NCBI RefSeq assembly: GCF_016890225.1
Contig: NZ_JAFELM010000018.1
Span: 47,782 to 111,781 of the forward strand
Direction: 5' to 3'
Length of the DNA: 64,000 nucleotides
Origin: Bacillus suaedaesalsae
GTDB lineage: Bacteria; Bacillota; Bacilli; Bacillales; SA4
The notes under the pieces were generated by a model. That model had not been told where the DNA came from. It was given only the letters and a program-made list of their open reading frames with translations, and did no database searches. This document shows, piece by piece, positions 36,513 through 44,983 of the stretch. How positions within the stretch are numbered: position 1 is the first letter of the stretch; each line of letters starts with the position of its first letter. Both the position numbers and the translations under genes were made by a program.

Positions 36513-36645
36513 TGGAGCATATACTGGGGGAGAGACAAGGTCTCTGGTTCCCACAGGCGAAGCCGAGGAGGTAGGTTTATTCACGATAGTGAAATTAACC
36601 ATCGACTTTCTCCCGCGGAAAGCAAGTGTCTGAAGCGGAATGGAT
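36513..36645 (-). repeat. GC-rich dispersed intergenic repeat, copy R3
   Basis: Opposite orientation to R1 and the copy most like it. The internal insert with TTCACGATAGTGAA and GTTAACC/GGTTATT neighbours is almost the reverse complement of the R1 insert. It fills the gap between the ArsO-like gene and arsR; the open frame across it is spurious. Confidence 0.7.
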
Positions 36646-36689
36646 GGACATCATTTTAAAGTTACCAATTTATTACCTGTTAGAAAAAA

Positions 36690-36742
36690 CAAGAGGCTGT
36701 TCGAAAAGTCATCTATTCATGACTTTTGGGACAGCCTCTTAT
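36690..36742. terminator. Long terminator between convergent arsO-like and arsR genes
   Basis: AAGAGGCTG...AAAAGTCAT pairs with ATGACTTTT...CAGCCTCTT, giving a stem of about 20 pairs with a small bulge. T-runs follow on the plus strand and A-runs precede it. Confidence 0.8.
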
Positions 36743-36747
36743 TTTTT

Positions 36748-37074
36748 TCAGCATGATGTAGGTCTAAATAAACAGCAAAGTTCTTCAGATAATAGATGAT
36801 TAATTTCTGCTTGGTTTAAGTTGTAGTAACTCCAAGTCCCTTCAGTTCTCTTCGTAATAATATTTGCATCCAATAAAATTTTTAAATGATACGAAAGTTT
36901 CGATTGAGACATATCCATAAGTGGTGCTAAATCACAAACACACATCTCACCTTTTTCAGTAAAGATGTTCATTATTTGCAATCTCTTTTGATCAGCAATG
37001 GCTTTGAATTTAGCTTCGTATTTTTCAAAGATTTTCCCCTTTGAGATATCTTGTAAAGGAATGTTGCGTTCCAA
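36748..37074 (-). CDS. arsR: ArsR/SmtB-family repressor
   Basis: 108 aa from the TTG at 37074 (GAGGGTGAG upstream). The ATG at 37101 overlaps the -10 box of the promoter and cannot be on the mRNA. Winged helix with metalloid motif MCVCDLAPLM (the CVC pair of the ArsR alpha-3 helix) and recognition helix MSQSKLSYHLKIL. A second Cys cluster at the C-terminus (ELCCLFRPTSC) could add ligands. It represses until As(III)/Sb(III) binds. No arsB, acr3 or arsC is adjacent; its operator recurs upstream of the MarR operon. Confidence 0.85.
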   Translation of the reverse strand: MERNIPLQDISKGKIFEKYEAKFKAIADQKRLQIMNIFTEKGEMCVCDLAPLMDMSQSKLSYHLKILLDANIITKRTEGTWSYYNLNQAEINHLLSEELCCLFRPTSC

Positions 37075-37096
37075 TAATCTCACCCTCTTTGTCATT

Positions 37097-37154
37097 ATCA
37101 TATGGGTATAGATAAATCATGTCAATCATTTAATCAAAAAGTATTGATTAAATG
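37097..37154 (-). promoter_or_regulatory. arsR promoter and operator
   Basis: On the minus strand a near-consensus promoter: TTGACA (37120-37125), 17 bases, TATGAT (37097-37102). Just upstream lies an inverted repeat with 11-nt perfect arms (37127-37137 and 37144-37154) around AAAGTA, containing ATCAA-N6-TTGAT. This fixes the mRNA start near 37090 and therefore the TTG start of arsR. Confidence 0.75.
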
Positions 37155-37252
37155 GGTAGTTGTATCTTGAACCTTTTAATTTAGGTCTGAAAATTTTGGA
37201 TAAGATCTTCTCATCTATCATAAACAATCCAAACAAATTATAAGATGTGGAA

Positions 37253-37335
37253 ATAATCAATTTTATTTGATTTAAAAAAATTAATGAGGGGGAATTTTGA
37301 TGGATTTCATCTTTTTTTCCATATTTTCACACTAA
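37253..37335 (+). promoter_or_regulatory. Third ArsR-type operator with orphan RBS and 11-codon ORF
   Basis: AATCAA-TTTTAT-TTGATT at 37255-37272 is the third ATCAA-N6-TTGAT site. Downstream a strong GAGGGGG and an ATG at 37300 start an ORF of only 11 codons ending at TAA 37333-37335. This looks like the beginning of a deleted ars gene, although a leader peptide cannot be excluded. Confidence 0.5.
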
Positions 37336-37351
37336 TAAAGTGACAAATAAT

Positions 37352-37384
37352 AAAGGCAGAGTAGCTAATTAAGCTATTCTGCCA
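37352..37384. terminator. Terminator of the DUF2243 operon
   Basis: GGCAGAGTAGCT and AGCTATTCTGCC pair with one mismatch around AATTA. On the minus strand TTTATTATTT follows, two bases after the secreted-protein gene. Confidence 0.75.
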
Positions 37385-37385
37385 G

Positions 37386-37838
37386 TTATGAAGAAACCTT
37401 TAATGTTTGCTCGAAAGAAATTTCTTTACCACCAGAATAAAATGTTTGATGATTGTTGCCGTTTAGCGTTATTTTTATATGATAGGTACCTGGGTTTAAC
37501 ATATCAATATTATAGTAGTTTCCATAAATTCGATTTATTTTTTTACCATTAATATATAAGTGCGCATGCCCTTCATTAAATGATTTTGTTGTTGAACCGA
37601 TCTTCTCGGGGGTAAAGTTAAAGTTTGTTGTTTTAATGCTTAAAAGCCATGAGCCAGTAGGGTCCTGAGTAACATTCCCAGTTATAGTAGGTATTGGGTA
37701 ACTTTTAGGAATCTCAATGATTTGCTGATGGTGCATATTATGTGAATTAGAAGCTGTCGTATGACTGTTTAGTTGATGATAATAAAGCATGGTTCCAACA
37801 AATGAGAAAATAGCTATAAAACTAACAATTCGATACAT
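37386..37838 (-). CDS. Exported protein of unknown function next to DUF2243
   Basis: 150 aa from the ATG at 37838 (AGGAGGAATTTG upstream; a longer frame begins inside the previous gene). Signal anchor 1-20, a His-rich stretch (NSHNMHHQQ), then a beta-rich domain with NFNFTPEKIG, NEGHAHLYINGKKI and RIYGNYYNI. The GHAHLY-type motif recurs in small secreted Bacillus proteins found beside DUF2243. His residues suggest metal binding, unproven. It follows the DUF2243 gene by 13 bases. Confidence 0.6.
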   Translation of the reverse strand: MYRIVSFIAIFSFVGTMLYYHQLNSHTTASNSHNMHHQQIIEIPKSYPIPTITGNVTQDPTGSWLLSIKTTNFNFTPEKIGSTTKSFNEGHAHLYINGKKINRIYGNYYNIDMLNPGTYHIKITLNGNNHQTFYSGGKEISFEQTLKVSS

Positions 37839-37851
37839 CAAATTCCTCCTA

Positions 37852-38319
37852 TTATGCACTTATGAATTCTTGATCATTTTTGCTGTTTCTTCTTATGAAA
37901 TAGCCAATAATCGCAATAAGCAGTCCAAGTGCTAGAAAAGCGAGATCATACAAAAGAGCAAGAGGATCCCCAGGCTTAACTCTATGAATTTGTAAAATAT
38001 GATGATCGATTATTCCTTCGAGCAGGTTGAAGATTCCGGCACCTAGTAAGAAACCGCCGATCACAAAACGTTTTCCTTTTTCCAATGAGGTAGGGTTACC
38101 TGCTAACCATAAAAGTATACCTCCAACTACTAAAGCAACAGTTACAGCAAAATGAAAGATGCCATCACTAAAAATCTGACCAGATCGATCTGTTGCCATA
38201 ATCACACTATGCCACTGTAATAATTGGTGAAAAATAATACCGTCCAATGCCCCCATAAAACCAAAGCCTAATATAAAACTTCCATAATCAAGTAATCTTC
38301 TTTTTGTTCTTTTCGTCAT
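37852..38319 (-). CDS. DUF2243 membrane protein
   Basis: 155 aa, four membrane helices. Family-like motifs: GFGFMGALDGIIFHQLLQWH near the start and GIFNLLEGIIDHHILQIHRV in the third helix; the D-x3-H and D-H-H residues within the membrane suggest a metal or haem site. AAGGAG eight bases before the ATG. First gene of an operon with the exported protein. The role of DUF2243 is not established. Confidence 0.8.
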   Translation of the reverse strand: MTKRTKRRLLDYGSFILGFGFMGALDGIIFHQLLQWHSVIMATDRSGQIFSDGIFHFAVTVALVVGGILLWLAGNPTSLEKGKRFVIGGFLLGAGIFNLLEGIIDHHILQIHRVKPGDPLALLYDLAFLALGLLIAIIGYFIRRNSKNDQEFISA

Positions 38320-38482
38320 CTATCATTCTCCTTGCAAAACTATTCTGAACATTAATACATTTTGACCGAGATGACTAGAAGTTATACTTCTTGAACATAA
38401 GGATTATGAATTACTAATTTTCGTTTCAATCACTAGATAGATTATGTATACTTTTGGTATTCAAATATAAAAGAGGTCCTTT

Positions 38483-39838
38483 ATGCAACTTTATGTTCCT
38501 AAATTAAAGATACAATTGTCTTCAGTTCAAATTCTTGTATTATTTTATGTTTCAGCAGTTGCAATCTCAACTATTCTTCTACTTCTGCCGATCACATTAA
38601 AAAATGGTGCTGAGTTGTCATTTTTAGATGCACTTTTCACATCGGCAAGTGCCATTAGTGTTACTGGTCTCTCAACTATTGTTGTAGCTGATATTTTGAG
38701 CGTTCCTGGTACCTTCATCTTTGCCTTCATTTTGCAATTTGGTGGAATCGGCATCATGACATTAGGTACATTCGTATGGCTATTATTTGGAAAAAAGATT
38801 GGATTAAAAGAAAGAAAATTAATTATGACGGATCAAAACCAATCAACATTATCTGGTCTTGTTCAACTTATGCGCCAAATTCTTACACTCATCATAATCG
38901 TAGAACTTATTGGTGCAGTTATTTTGGGAATACATTTCTTAAATTATTTTGAAACGTGGCAAGAAGCATTTTTACAAGGTTTTTTTGCCTCAGTTAGTGC
39001 GACAACCAATGCTGGTTTTGATATAACTGGGCAGTCATTAATTCCATTTGCAAATGATTATTTTGTACAATTTATCAATATACTATTACTGATTATTGGA
39101 GCTATCGGATTCCCGGTATTAATTGAATTAAAAGAATACTTTTCTCATAGGGGTGAATATCCGTATCGTTTCACGTTATTTACAAAATTAACGACATTTA
39201 CGTTCTTTGCCTTAATTGTTTGGGGTGCGATTTTCATATGGATGTTTGAATTGAATCATTACTTTTCGAATAAAGCTTGGCATGAGTCACTTTTCTACGC
39301 TCTCTTTCACTCAGTTTCTTCAAGAAACGGTGGATTGGCAACGATGGATATGAATGAATTCTCTACTCCAACGTTACTTGTGTTGTGTATTCTAATGTTT
39401 ATTGGGGCTTCTCCAAGTAGTGTAGGGGGAGGAATTCGTACAACAACTTTTGCGATTATGATCCTAAGCATTTTTTCTTATGCAAGAGGTTACAGCTCTA
39501 TAAAAGTGTTCAAACGTGAGATTTATCAGGAAGATATTATTAAATCCTACATTGTTATTACCACAGCTATTATGCTTTGTGCAGCTGCTGTCATTGTTTT
39601 AATATACATCGAGCCAAATTTTACAGTAATGCAAATTCTCTTTGAAGTTTCATCTGCATTTGGAACTACAGGGCTCTCTATGGGGATTACACCTTACTTG
39701 AGTACACCTGGAAAAATTATTATTATCGCACTAATGTTTATAGGAAGAATCGGGATATTCTCATTCTTGTTTTTAATTAGAGGAAAAGGAAATGAAGAAA
39801 GTTATCGTTACCCTAAAGAAAAAATAATCATTGGATAA
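38483..39838 (+). CDS. TrkH/KtrB-family potassium uptake channel subunit
   Basis: 451 aa with four repeated membrane-pore-membrane units. Selectivity-filter segments are visible: SVTGLSTI, ATTNAGFD, SSRNGGLAT and FGTTGLS, each with the conserved Gly. Length fits KtrB. No KtrA/RCK gene is adjacent, so the regulatory ring must be encoded elsewhere. RBS AAAGAGGTCCTTT. Upstream 38320-38482 shows no c-di-AMP riboswitch that I could recognise. Potassium, or potassium/sodium, uptake at the plasma membrane. Confidence 0.85.
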   Translation: MQLYVPKLKIQLSSVQILVLFYVSAVAISTILLLLPITLKNGAELSFLDALFTSASAISVTGLSTIVVADILSVPGTFIFAFILQFGGIGIMTLGTFVWLLFGKKIGLKERKLIMTDQNQSTLSGLVQLMRQILTLIIIVELIGAVILGIHFLNYFETWQEAFLQGFFASVSATTNAGFDITGQSLIPFANDYFVQFINILLLIIGAIGFPVLIELKEYFSHRGEYPYRFTLFTKLTTFTFFALIVWGAIFIWMFELNHYFSNKAWHESLFYALFHSVSSRNGGLATMDMNEFSTPTLLVLCILMFIGASPSSVGGGIRTTTFAIMILSIFSYARGYSSIKVFKREIYQEDIIKSYIVITTAIMLCAAAVIVLIYIEPNFTVMQILFEVSSAFGTTGLSMGITPYLSTPGKIIIIALMFIGRIGIFSFLFLIRGKGNEESYRYPKEKIIIG

Positions 39839-39848
39839 GTAATTGCTA

Positions 39849-39880
39849 AAGGCCACTGAAAATACCCAGTGGCCATTTTA
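39849..39880 (+). terminator. Terminator of ktrB-like gene
   Basis: GGCCACTG and CAGTGGCC perfect arms, then ATTTTAGTATTTATTTT. Confidence 0.75.
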
Positions 39881-39893
39881 GTATTTATTTTCT

Positions 39894-39968
39894 GTGAATG
39901 ATAAAGGATTAAATGAAGAGAGTACAGAATTAGTAAATAAATTGGCAAATAAATTAGGAGCTCATTAA
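39894..39968 (+). pseudogene. Relic resembling the C-terminal tail of a SulP transporter
   Basis: A 24-codon stretch reads NDKGLNEESTELVNKLA up to a TAA at 39966-39968. It resembles the STAS-domain tail of the intact SulP gene downstream ([14 protein letters not shown] near its C-terminus). It has no RBS and no upstream continuation. This suggests that a sulP gene once preceded the universal stress gene and was deleted or rearranged. Short length leaves chance similarity possible. Confidence 0.4.
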
Positions 39969-39982
39969 AGGAGGGACCTAAA

Positions 39983-40402
39983 TTGTATAAAAAAATTTTG
40001 TTGGCAACCGACGGATCTGAGCATTCAAAAAGAGCTGCAGAAAATGCGATAAACATTGCAAAATGTACGGAAGGTTCTAAAATCTTTGTTGTATATGTTG
40101 TAGACCATGACAAGGTGAAATCAGATGTACTAAGAAATTGGAACTCTGTAGACTTTGGTGATAAACGAAAAGAGAGAATGATAGATGTTGAAAAAATGGC
40201 AGGGCAAGCAGGGGTAAACTTTGAAATCATTGTACTTCATGGTGAGCCGGGTCCAGCCATTGTAGATTATGCAAATAAACATCAATTTGAAATTGTGATA
40301 ATTGGTTCTAGAGGACTAAATGTTCTGCAAGAGTTCGTACTAGGAAGTGTTAGTCATAAGGTAGCAAAACGGGCAAATTGTCCAGTATTGATTGTTAAAT
40401 GA
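39983..40402 (+). CDS. Universal stress protein, UspA family
   Basis: 139 aa from a TTG with AAAGGAGGG upstream. ATP-binding Usp signature at the C-terminus: IIGSRGLNVLQEFVLGSVSH (G-x2-G-x9-G-S) and NCPVLIVK; N-terminal LLATDGSEHSKRAAE. A cytoplasmic nucleotide-binding stress protein. Usp genes often sit beside SulP or other ion transporters, as here (KtrB before, SulP after), and may modulate them. Confidence 0.88.
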   Translation: MYKKILLATDGSEHSKRAAENAINIAKCTEGSKIFVVYVVDHDKVKSDVLRNWNSVDFGDKRKERMIDVEKMAGQAGVNFEIIVLHGEPGPAIVDYANKHQFEIVIIGSRGLNVLQEFVLGSVSHKVAKRANCPVLIVK

Positions 40403-40405
40403 TAA

Positions 40406-40450
40406 AGAGAATCACTAAAACAGTATTGTTCTTAGTGGTTCTCTTTTTTT
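40406..40450 (+). terminator. Terminator of the usp gene
   Basis: AGAGAATCACTAA and TTAGTGGTTCTCT pair with one mismatch; seven T follow. Nothing else is seen before the SulP gene except its RBS. Confidence 0.85.
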
Positions 40451-40687
40451 ATTGGCTATGAAGATTACTTAATATTCCAGTTGGGTTTTTGCTTACTTAT
40501 AGAAAAAACGAGATAAATAAAGAAAATGGTTGAATTATAAAGAATATATGAGATGTTTTCGTTTTCTTGGCATTTCACAGAATGGTCACAATCCTATATA
40601 CTTTGATTTGTTAAAAACGGACCCGACTTTCATGAGAGTTGAAAGTCAAGACAACATTAAAAACTAAATATAGGAAGAGGTGCCATC

Positions 40688-42169
40688 TTGAATTTAACAG
40701 CTTATAAAAATTCATGGTTTGGAAATGTAAGAGGAGATGTATTGGCAGGTATTGTTGTGGCTCTTGCGTTAATTCCAGAAGCAATTGCCTTCTCAATTAT
40801 CGCTGGTGTAGATCCAATGATTGGATTATATGCATCGTTTTGTATTGCTGTAGTCATAGCTTTTGTTGGTGGAAGACCTGGTATGATCTCTGCTGCTACA
40901 GGTGCAACAGCTTTATTAATGGTTACATTAGTAGCTGATCACGGTTTGCAGTATTTACTTGCTGCAACTGTCTTAACAGGTATTATTCAAATTGTGATGG
41001 GTGTTTTAAAGTTAGGGCGATTAATGAAATTTGTGCCACGTTCAGTAATGGTGGGATTTGTAAATGCTCTTGCGATTTTAATCTTTATATCTCAACTACC
41101 ACATTTTGTAGGGGAATCTTGGATTATGTATGCCATGGTAGCGGGAGCACTAGCTATTATTTATATTCTTCCAAGATTTACGAAAGTTGTTCCATCACCA
41201 TTAGTGGCTATTATTGTCATGACAATTATTGCAGTCATGACAAATAGTGACGATCGTACAATTGGAGATATGGGTGAATTAACGTCAACACTACCAATCT
41301 TCTTAATACCGGATATTCCGTTTACGTTCGAGACATTACAGATTATTTTCCCATATTCATTATCAATCGCTATTGTCGGTTTAGTAGAATCACTACTAAC
41401 AGCATCAATTGTTGATGATATGACAGATACAGAGAGTGATAAAAACAAAGAAGCACGTGGTCAAGGAATTTCGAATATCGTCTCAGGATTCTTCGGTGGT
41501 ATGGCAGGTTGTGCAATGATCGGTCAATCTGTCATTAACGTGAAGTCTGGAGGAAGAGGACGTCTTTCAGCATTTGTTGCCGGAGCATTCTTAATGGTGT
41601 TAATAGTTCTATTAAAAGATTTCCTAGTACAAATCCCAATGGCCGCTTTAGTTGGTGTTATGATTATGGTTTCAGTTGGAACGTTTGATTGGTCAAACCT
41701 AAAATCAATCAGGAAAGTACCAATTACAGATACAATCGTAATGGTTGTAACGGTAGGGACGGTTCTTCAAACACATGACTTATCAAAAGGGGTTTTAGTT
41801 GGTATTCTGTTAAGTGCAATATTCTTTGCTGCGAAAATATCTAAAGTAAAAGTAACAAGCATTTCAGCACCAGGCTCTCATAAGAAGGTGTATCATGTAA
41901 CTGGTCAATTATTCTTTGCATCGGTAACGGACTTTGTGGACAGCTTTAACTTTAAAGAAGAGAACGTATCAGAAATTGACTTAGATTTATCTAATGCACA
42001 TCTGTGGGATGATTCTGCAGTAGGCGCAATTGATAAAGTCGTAATTAAATATCACCAAAATGGTGTGAAAGTTAACCTAAAAGGCTTAAACAATGAAAGT
42101 AACAAATTAGTTGAGAAGCTAGCTGTGCATAAAGCACCAGGCGGGTTAGATAAAGTAATGAATCATTAA
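40688..42169 (+). CDS. SulP-family anion transporter with STAS domain
   Basis: 493 aa from a TTG with GGAAGAGGTG upstream. The SulP signature [21 protein letters not shown] is in the first helices, about 12-14 membrane segments run to residue 390, and a cytoplasmic STAS domain follows ([17 protein letters not shown] onward). Family members carry sulfate, bicarbonate or other anions, often with sodium or protons. The substrate cannot be assigned; a bicarbonate or sulfate carrier is likeliest. Terminator at 42176. Confidence 0.87.
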   Translation: MNLTAYKNSWFGNVRGDVLAGIVVALALIPEAIAFSIIAGVDPMIGLYASFCIAVVIAFVGGRPGMISAATGATALLMVTLVADHGLQYLLAATVLTGIIQIVMGVLKLGRLMKFVPRSVMVGFVNALAILIFISQLPHFVGESWIMYAMVAGALAIIYILPRFTKVVPSPLVAIIVMTIIAVMTNSDDRTIGDMGELTSTLPIFLIPDIPFTFETLQIIFPYSLSIAIVGLVESLLTASIVDDMTDTESDKNKEARGQGISNIVSGFFGGMAGCAMIGQSVINVKSGGRGRLSAFVAGAFLMVLIVLLKDFLVQIPMAALVGVMIMVSVGTFDWSNLKSIRKVPITDTIVMVVTVGTVLQTHDLSKGVLVGILLSAIFFAAKISKVKVTSISAPGSHKKVYHVTGQLFFASVTDFVDSFNFKEENVSEIDLDLSNAHLWDDSAVGAIDKVVIKYHQNGVKVNLKGLNNESNKLVEKLAVHKAPGGLDKVMNH

Positions 42170-42175
42170 TAATGA

Positions 42176-42206
42176 AGACACGCTAAGAAATTGACGTGTC
42201 TTTTTA
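42176..42206 (+). terminator. Terminator of the sulP gene
   Basis: AGACACG and CGTGTCT arms with a 12-base loop, followed by TTTTATT. Confidence 0.75.
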
Positions 42207-42251
42207 TTGCTGTGTTAGAAGTCAATGATGATTTTGGAGCAATAATTGATT

Positions 42252-42306
42252 TGTAGTGGATAACACGCCATTCCCACGGATAGCAAGCACCTGTAATGGA
42301 AAGCAA
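42252..42306 (-). repeat. Degenerate remnant of the GC-rich repeat, copy R4
   Basis: The 349-base gap 42170-42518 holds a worn copy (GTAGTGGATAACACGCCATT, CCCACGGATAGCAAGCAC) corresponding to the outer parts of R2/R3 with the middle lost. A 19-mer at 42329-42347 follows and is repeated exactly at 54659-54677. Confidence 0.5.
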
Positions 42307-42518
42307 CATTAGAGCATTTAAAAAAAGTCTAATCAAACGTTTGTTTAGTATCCGTTTTTTTTAATGGGTCCTATATAAGTTCTTGTATGTTGTGAGATCA
42401 CCCTTATTCCTAACGGATACCTTACACTTTAAATAAAATTAGTAACATTAACAGTATTCTAACTAATAACTAAAGTTTATAATTGTAAAAAACAATGATT
42501 TCTTCTTGAGGTATTCGG

Positions 42519-44123
42519 ATGAAAAAATTTAGAAGTCTTAAATTACAACATAGAATTACCATATTTATTTCTGGGTTAACGTTATTCATCGTTCTATTAA
42601 CGAGTATATTGTTTTATTATATTTTAGCTAGCACGATTGAACAGCAGCTAGGCAAGAGAGCACTTCACGTTGCAGAAACCATTGCAAAAATGCCCGAAAT
42701 TACGGAAGCATTTGATGATAAGGAGCCTTGGAAGATTATTCAGCCTATTGCAGAAAGAATTCGAATTGAAACTAATGCTGAATATATTGTAATTGGTAAC
42801 AAAGAAGGGATACGTTATTCTCATCCACTACAAGACAGGTTAGGGAAGAAAATGGTTGGCGGGGATAACGAACAGGCGTTAGTTCATGGAAAATCATACG
42901 TTTCAAAGGCAACTGGATCATTAGGTCCTTCATTACGAGGAAAGGTACCTGTCTTTAATGAAGAAGGTGCTATTATTGGTGTAGTTTCTGTCGGTTTTAT
43001 GATGGATGACATTCATAGTATTATTACGGACTATGGAATGCCAATTTTCCCAATCGCAGGTTTAGGATTAATTGTTGGATTGATTGGTTCAGTCATATTA
43101 GCAAGAAATATTAAAAAGCTATTATTGGGACTAGAGCCTAAAGAGATTTCTTCACTTTATACAGAAAGAAATGCAGTCATTCAATCTGTTAGAGAAGGAA
43201 TTATGGTTGTTAATCAGAAGGGACATATCGTGATTGCGAATCAGGCAGCCTTTGAGATTCTTAGTATTAAGGAGGATCAATCAATCATCGGGAAGAGAGT
43301 CACTGACATTGTTCCAAATACAACGATGTTAGATGTACTTGAAACAGGTGAACAACAATTTGATCGACAATTAATTATTGATAATAAAGTGGTGGTCGCG
43401 AATCGCCTGCCAGTGAAGGTTGGAGAGAAAGTCATTGGAGTGGTATCAAGTTTTCGGTTGAAATCAGATATAGAACTTCTTACTGAGGAGCTTTCCCAAG
43501 TAAAGAGGTATACAGAAGCGTTACGTGCACAAACTCATGAATATAACAACTTATTATATACACTTTCAGGGCTTATTCAACTTGAATCATATAATGAAGC
43601 ATTAGTACTCATCCATAAGGAAACAGTAAGTCATCAACAGCTTGTTCAATTTATGATGCATCGTCTCAAAAATCCATGGCTAGGAGGAATTCTACTAGGA
43701 TTTCATAACCGAGCAAAGGAGCTTAAAATAGATTTTGAAATAGATAAAGATAGTAACCTCTCTAAGCTAGATTACAATATTGAAAGTAACTACTTAGTTT
43801 CTATACTCGGAAATCTCATTACAAATGCATTCGAAGCAGTAGAAAAGCTTCCAAACGAAGAGAAGAAGGTAAGAGTTTATATTTCAGATGTAGGAGAGCA
43901 ATTGTTATTTGAAGTAGAGGACTCTGGGAAAGGTATTGATGATGAAATCGTGTCTGAAATATTTAGAAAGGGATTTTCTACTAAAGATGGAGAAGATCGT
44001 GGCTTTGGGTTGGACAAGGTGAAATCACTACTAGAGGAAAGAAACGGATATATTACGGTAGAAAATGGGGATTTAGGAGGAGCGTTATTTGTTGTTTCAA
44101 TCCCACTGAAAGGAGAGGAATAA
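42519..44123 (+). CDS. CitA/DcuS-type sensor histidine kinase
   Basis: 534 aa. Helix 1 at about 15-37, an extracytoplasmic sCache domain (40-165) with the carboxylate-binding R99 and H102 in IRYSHPL, helix 2 at about 175-197, a PAS domain (215-315), a SpoOB-type helix with H340 in AQTHEYNN, and an HATPase with DSGKGIDDEI and GFGLDKVKSLLEE. The family senses citrate, malate, fumarate or similar acids. It is followed immediately by its response regulator and then by a tricarboxylate transporter. GAGGTATTCGG before the ATG is a weak RBS. Confidence 0.9.
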   Translation: MKKFRSLKLQHRITIFISGLTLFIVLLTSILFYYILASTIEQQLGKRALHVAETIAKMPEITEAFDDKEPWKIIQPIAERIRIETNAEYIVIGNKEGIRYSHPLQDRLGKKMVGGDNEQALVHGKSYVSKATGSLGPSLRGKVPVFNEEGAIIGVVSVGFMMDDIHSIITDYGMPIFPIAGLGLIVGLIGSVILARNIKKLLLGLEPKEISSLYTERNAVIQSVREGIMVVNQKGHIVIANQAAFEILSIKEDQSIIGKRVTDIVPNTTMLDVLETGEQQFDRQLIIDNKVVVANRLPVKVGEKVIGVVSSFRLKSDIELLTEELSQVKRYTEALRAQTHEYNNLLYTLSGLIQLESYNEALVLIHKETVSHQQLVQFMMHRLKNPWLGGILLGFHNRAKELKIDFEIDKDSNLSKLDYNIESNYLVSILGNLITNAFEAVEKLPNEEKKVRVYISDVGEQLLFEVEDSGKGIDDEIVSEIFRKGFSTKDGEDRGFGLDKVKSLLEERNGYITVENGDLGGALFVVSIPLKGEE

Positions 44124-44816
44124 ATGATGGAGACTTTAATAGAGGTGTTAATCGTAGAGGATGATTTAAGAATAGCTGATATTCATCGCAGATTTACAGA
44201 AAAGATAGAGGGATTCACTGTAATTGGGACAGCTACAACCGGTGAGCAAGCTAAGGAATGGATCGAGACAATCCAACCTCAACTGATCTTATTAGATGTA
44301 TATTTACCAGATATAAAAGGAATCGAACTTGTTACATATATTCGAGAACATTATCAGTTTATCGATATTATTATGATTACTGCAGCCTCAGAAGTAGAAG
44401 TGATTCAGCATGCTCTTCGTGGTGGGGTATCCGACTATATTGTAAAGCCATTAACCTTTGAACGTTTTAAACGTAGCTTAGAACAATATCGAAACAAGTT
44501 CCACCAATTAAGTAAAAATAAGAAACTTACAGCAGAAGAGGTTGATCTATTATGGCATGGAACGAAAAGCGAGGATTCACAGGGAACTCTTTCTCCAAAG
44601 GGAATCGATCAATTAACGTTAGACAAGATTCTAAACACGCTATCTAAGGTTGATGCAGAAGGTATAACAGCAGAACAATTAAGTAAAGTCTCTGGAGTAA
44701 GTAGATCCACTGCAAGAAGGTACTTAGAATTTTTATCCTTAGAAAACAAAGTACAAGCTGATTTAATCTATGGAAATGTTGGTAGACCAGAGAGACGGTA
44801 TTCAATAAAAAAGTGA
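44124..44816 (+). CDS. CitB/DcuR-type response regulator
   Basis: 230 aa. Receiver with VEDD, phospho-acceptor D58 in LILLDVYLPD and K in YIVKPLTF; C-terminal helix-turn-helix of the CitT/DcuR class (SGVSRSTARRYLEFL, GNVGRPERRYSIK). It starts directly at the kinase stop (GGAGAGGAATAA before ATG), so the two are co-translated. It should activate the tctCBA genes that follow when the acid is present. Confidence 0.9.
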   Translation: MMETLIEVLIVEDDLRIADIHRRFTEKIEGFTVIGTATTGEQAKEWIETIQPQLILLDVYLPDIKGIELVTYIREHYQFIDIIMITAASEVEVIQHALRGGVSDYIVKPLTFERFKRSLEQYRNKFHQLSKNKKLTAEEVDLLWHGTKSEDSQGTLSPKGIDQLTLDKILNTLSKVDAEGITAEQLSKVSGVSRSTARRYLEFLSLENKVQADLIYGNVGRPERRYSIKK

Positions 44817-44915
44817 GATGGACATAGTTGTGAACTTTATGAACAAAATAAACAAAATAACCTTTATCTAACTTATGACCATAAACTATAAAAATAAATA
44901 ATGTTCTGATAATTT

Positions 44916-44948
44916 AAAGACAGCGCTTACATGCTGTCTTTTATTTAT
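44916..44948 (+). promoter_or_regulatory. Hairpin containing a cre-like CcpA site before tctC
   Basis: AAAGACAGC and GCTGTCTTT are perfect arms followed by TATTTATTTTT, a terminator for the regulator pair. The left arm and loop contain AGACAGCGCTTACA (44918-44931), which fits the cre consensus TGNAANCGNTTNCA at most fixed positions. A dual role is likely: end of the regulatory operon and carbon-catabolite repression of transporter expression. Confidence 0.55.
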
Positions 44949-44983
44949 TTTTAGATAAGGTCATTTAAAAGGGGGAAGAAGTA

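Noticed and set aside
36393..36602. 69-codon minus-strand ORF
   Set aside because: Runs through the GC-rich repeat R3; no RBS or family.
38320..38482. c-di-AMP (ydaO-type) riboswitch before the ktrB-like gene
   Set aside because: The leader is short and I could not find the conserved pseudoknot elements.
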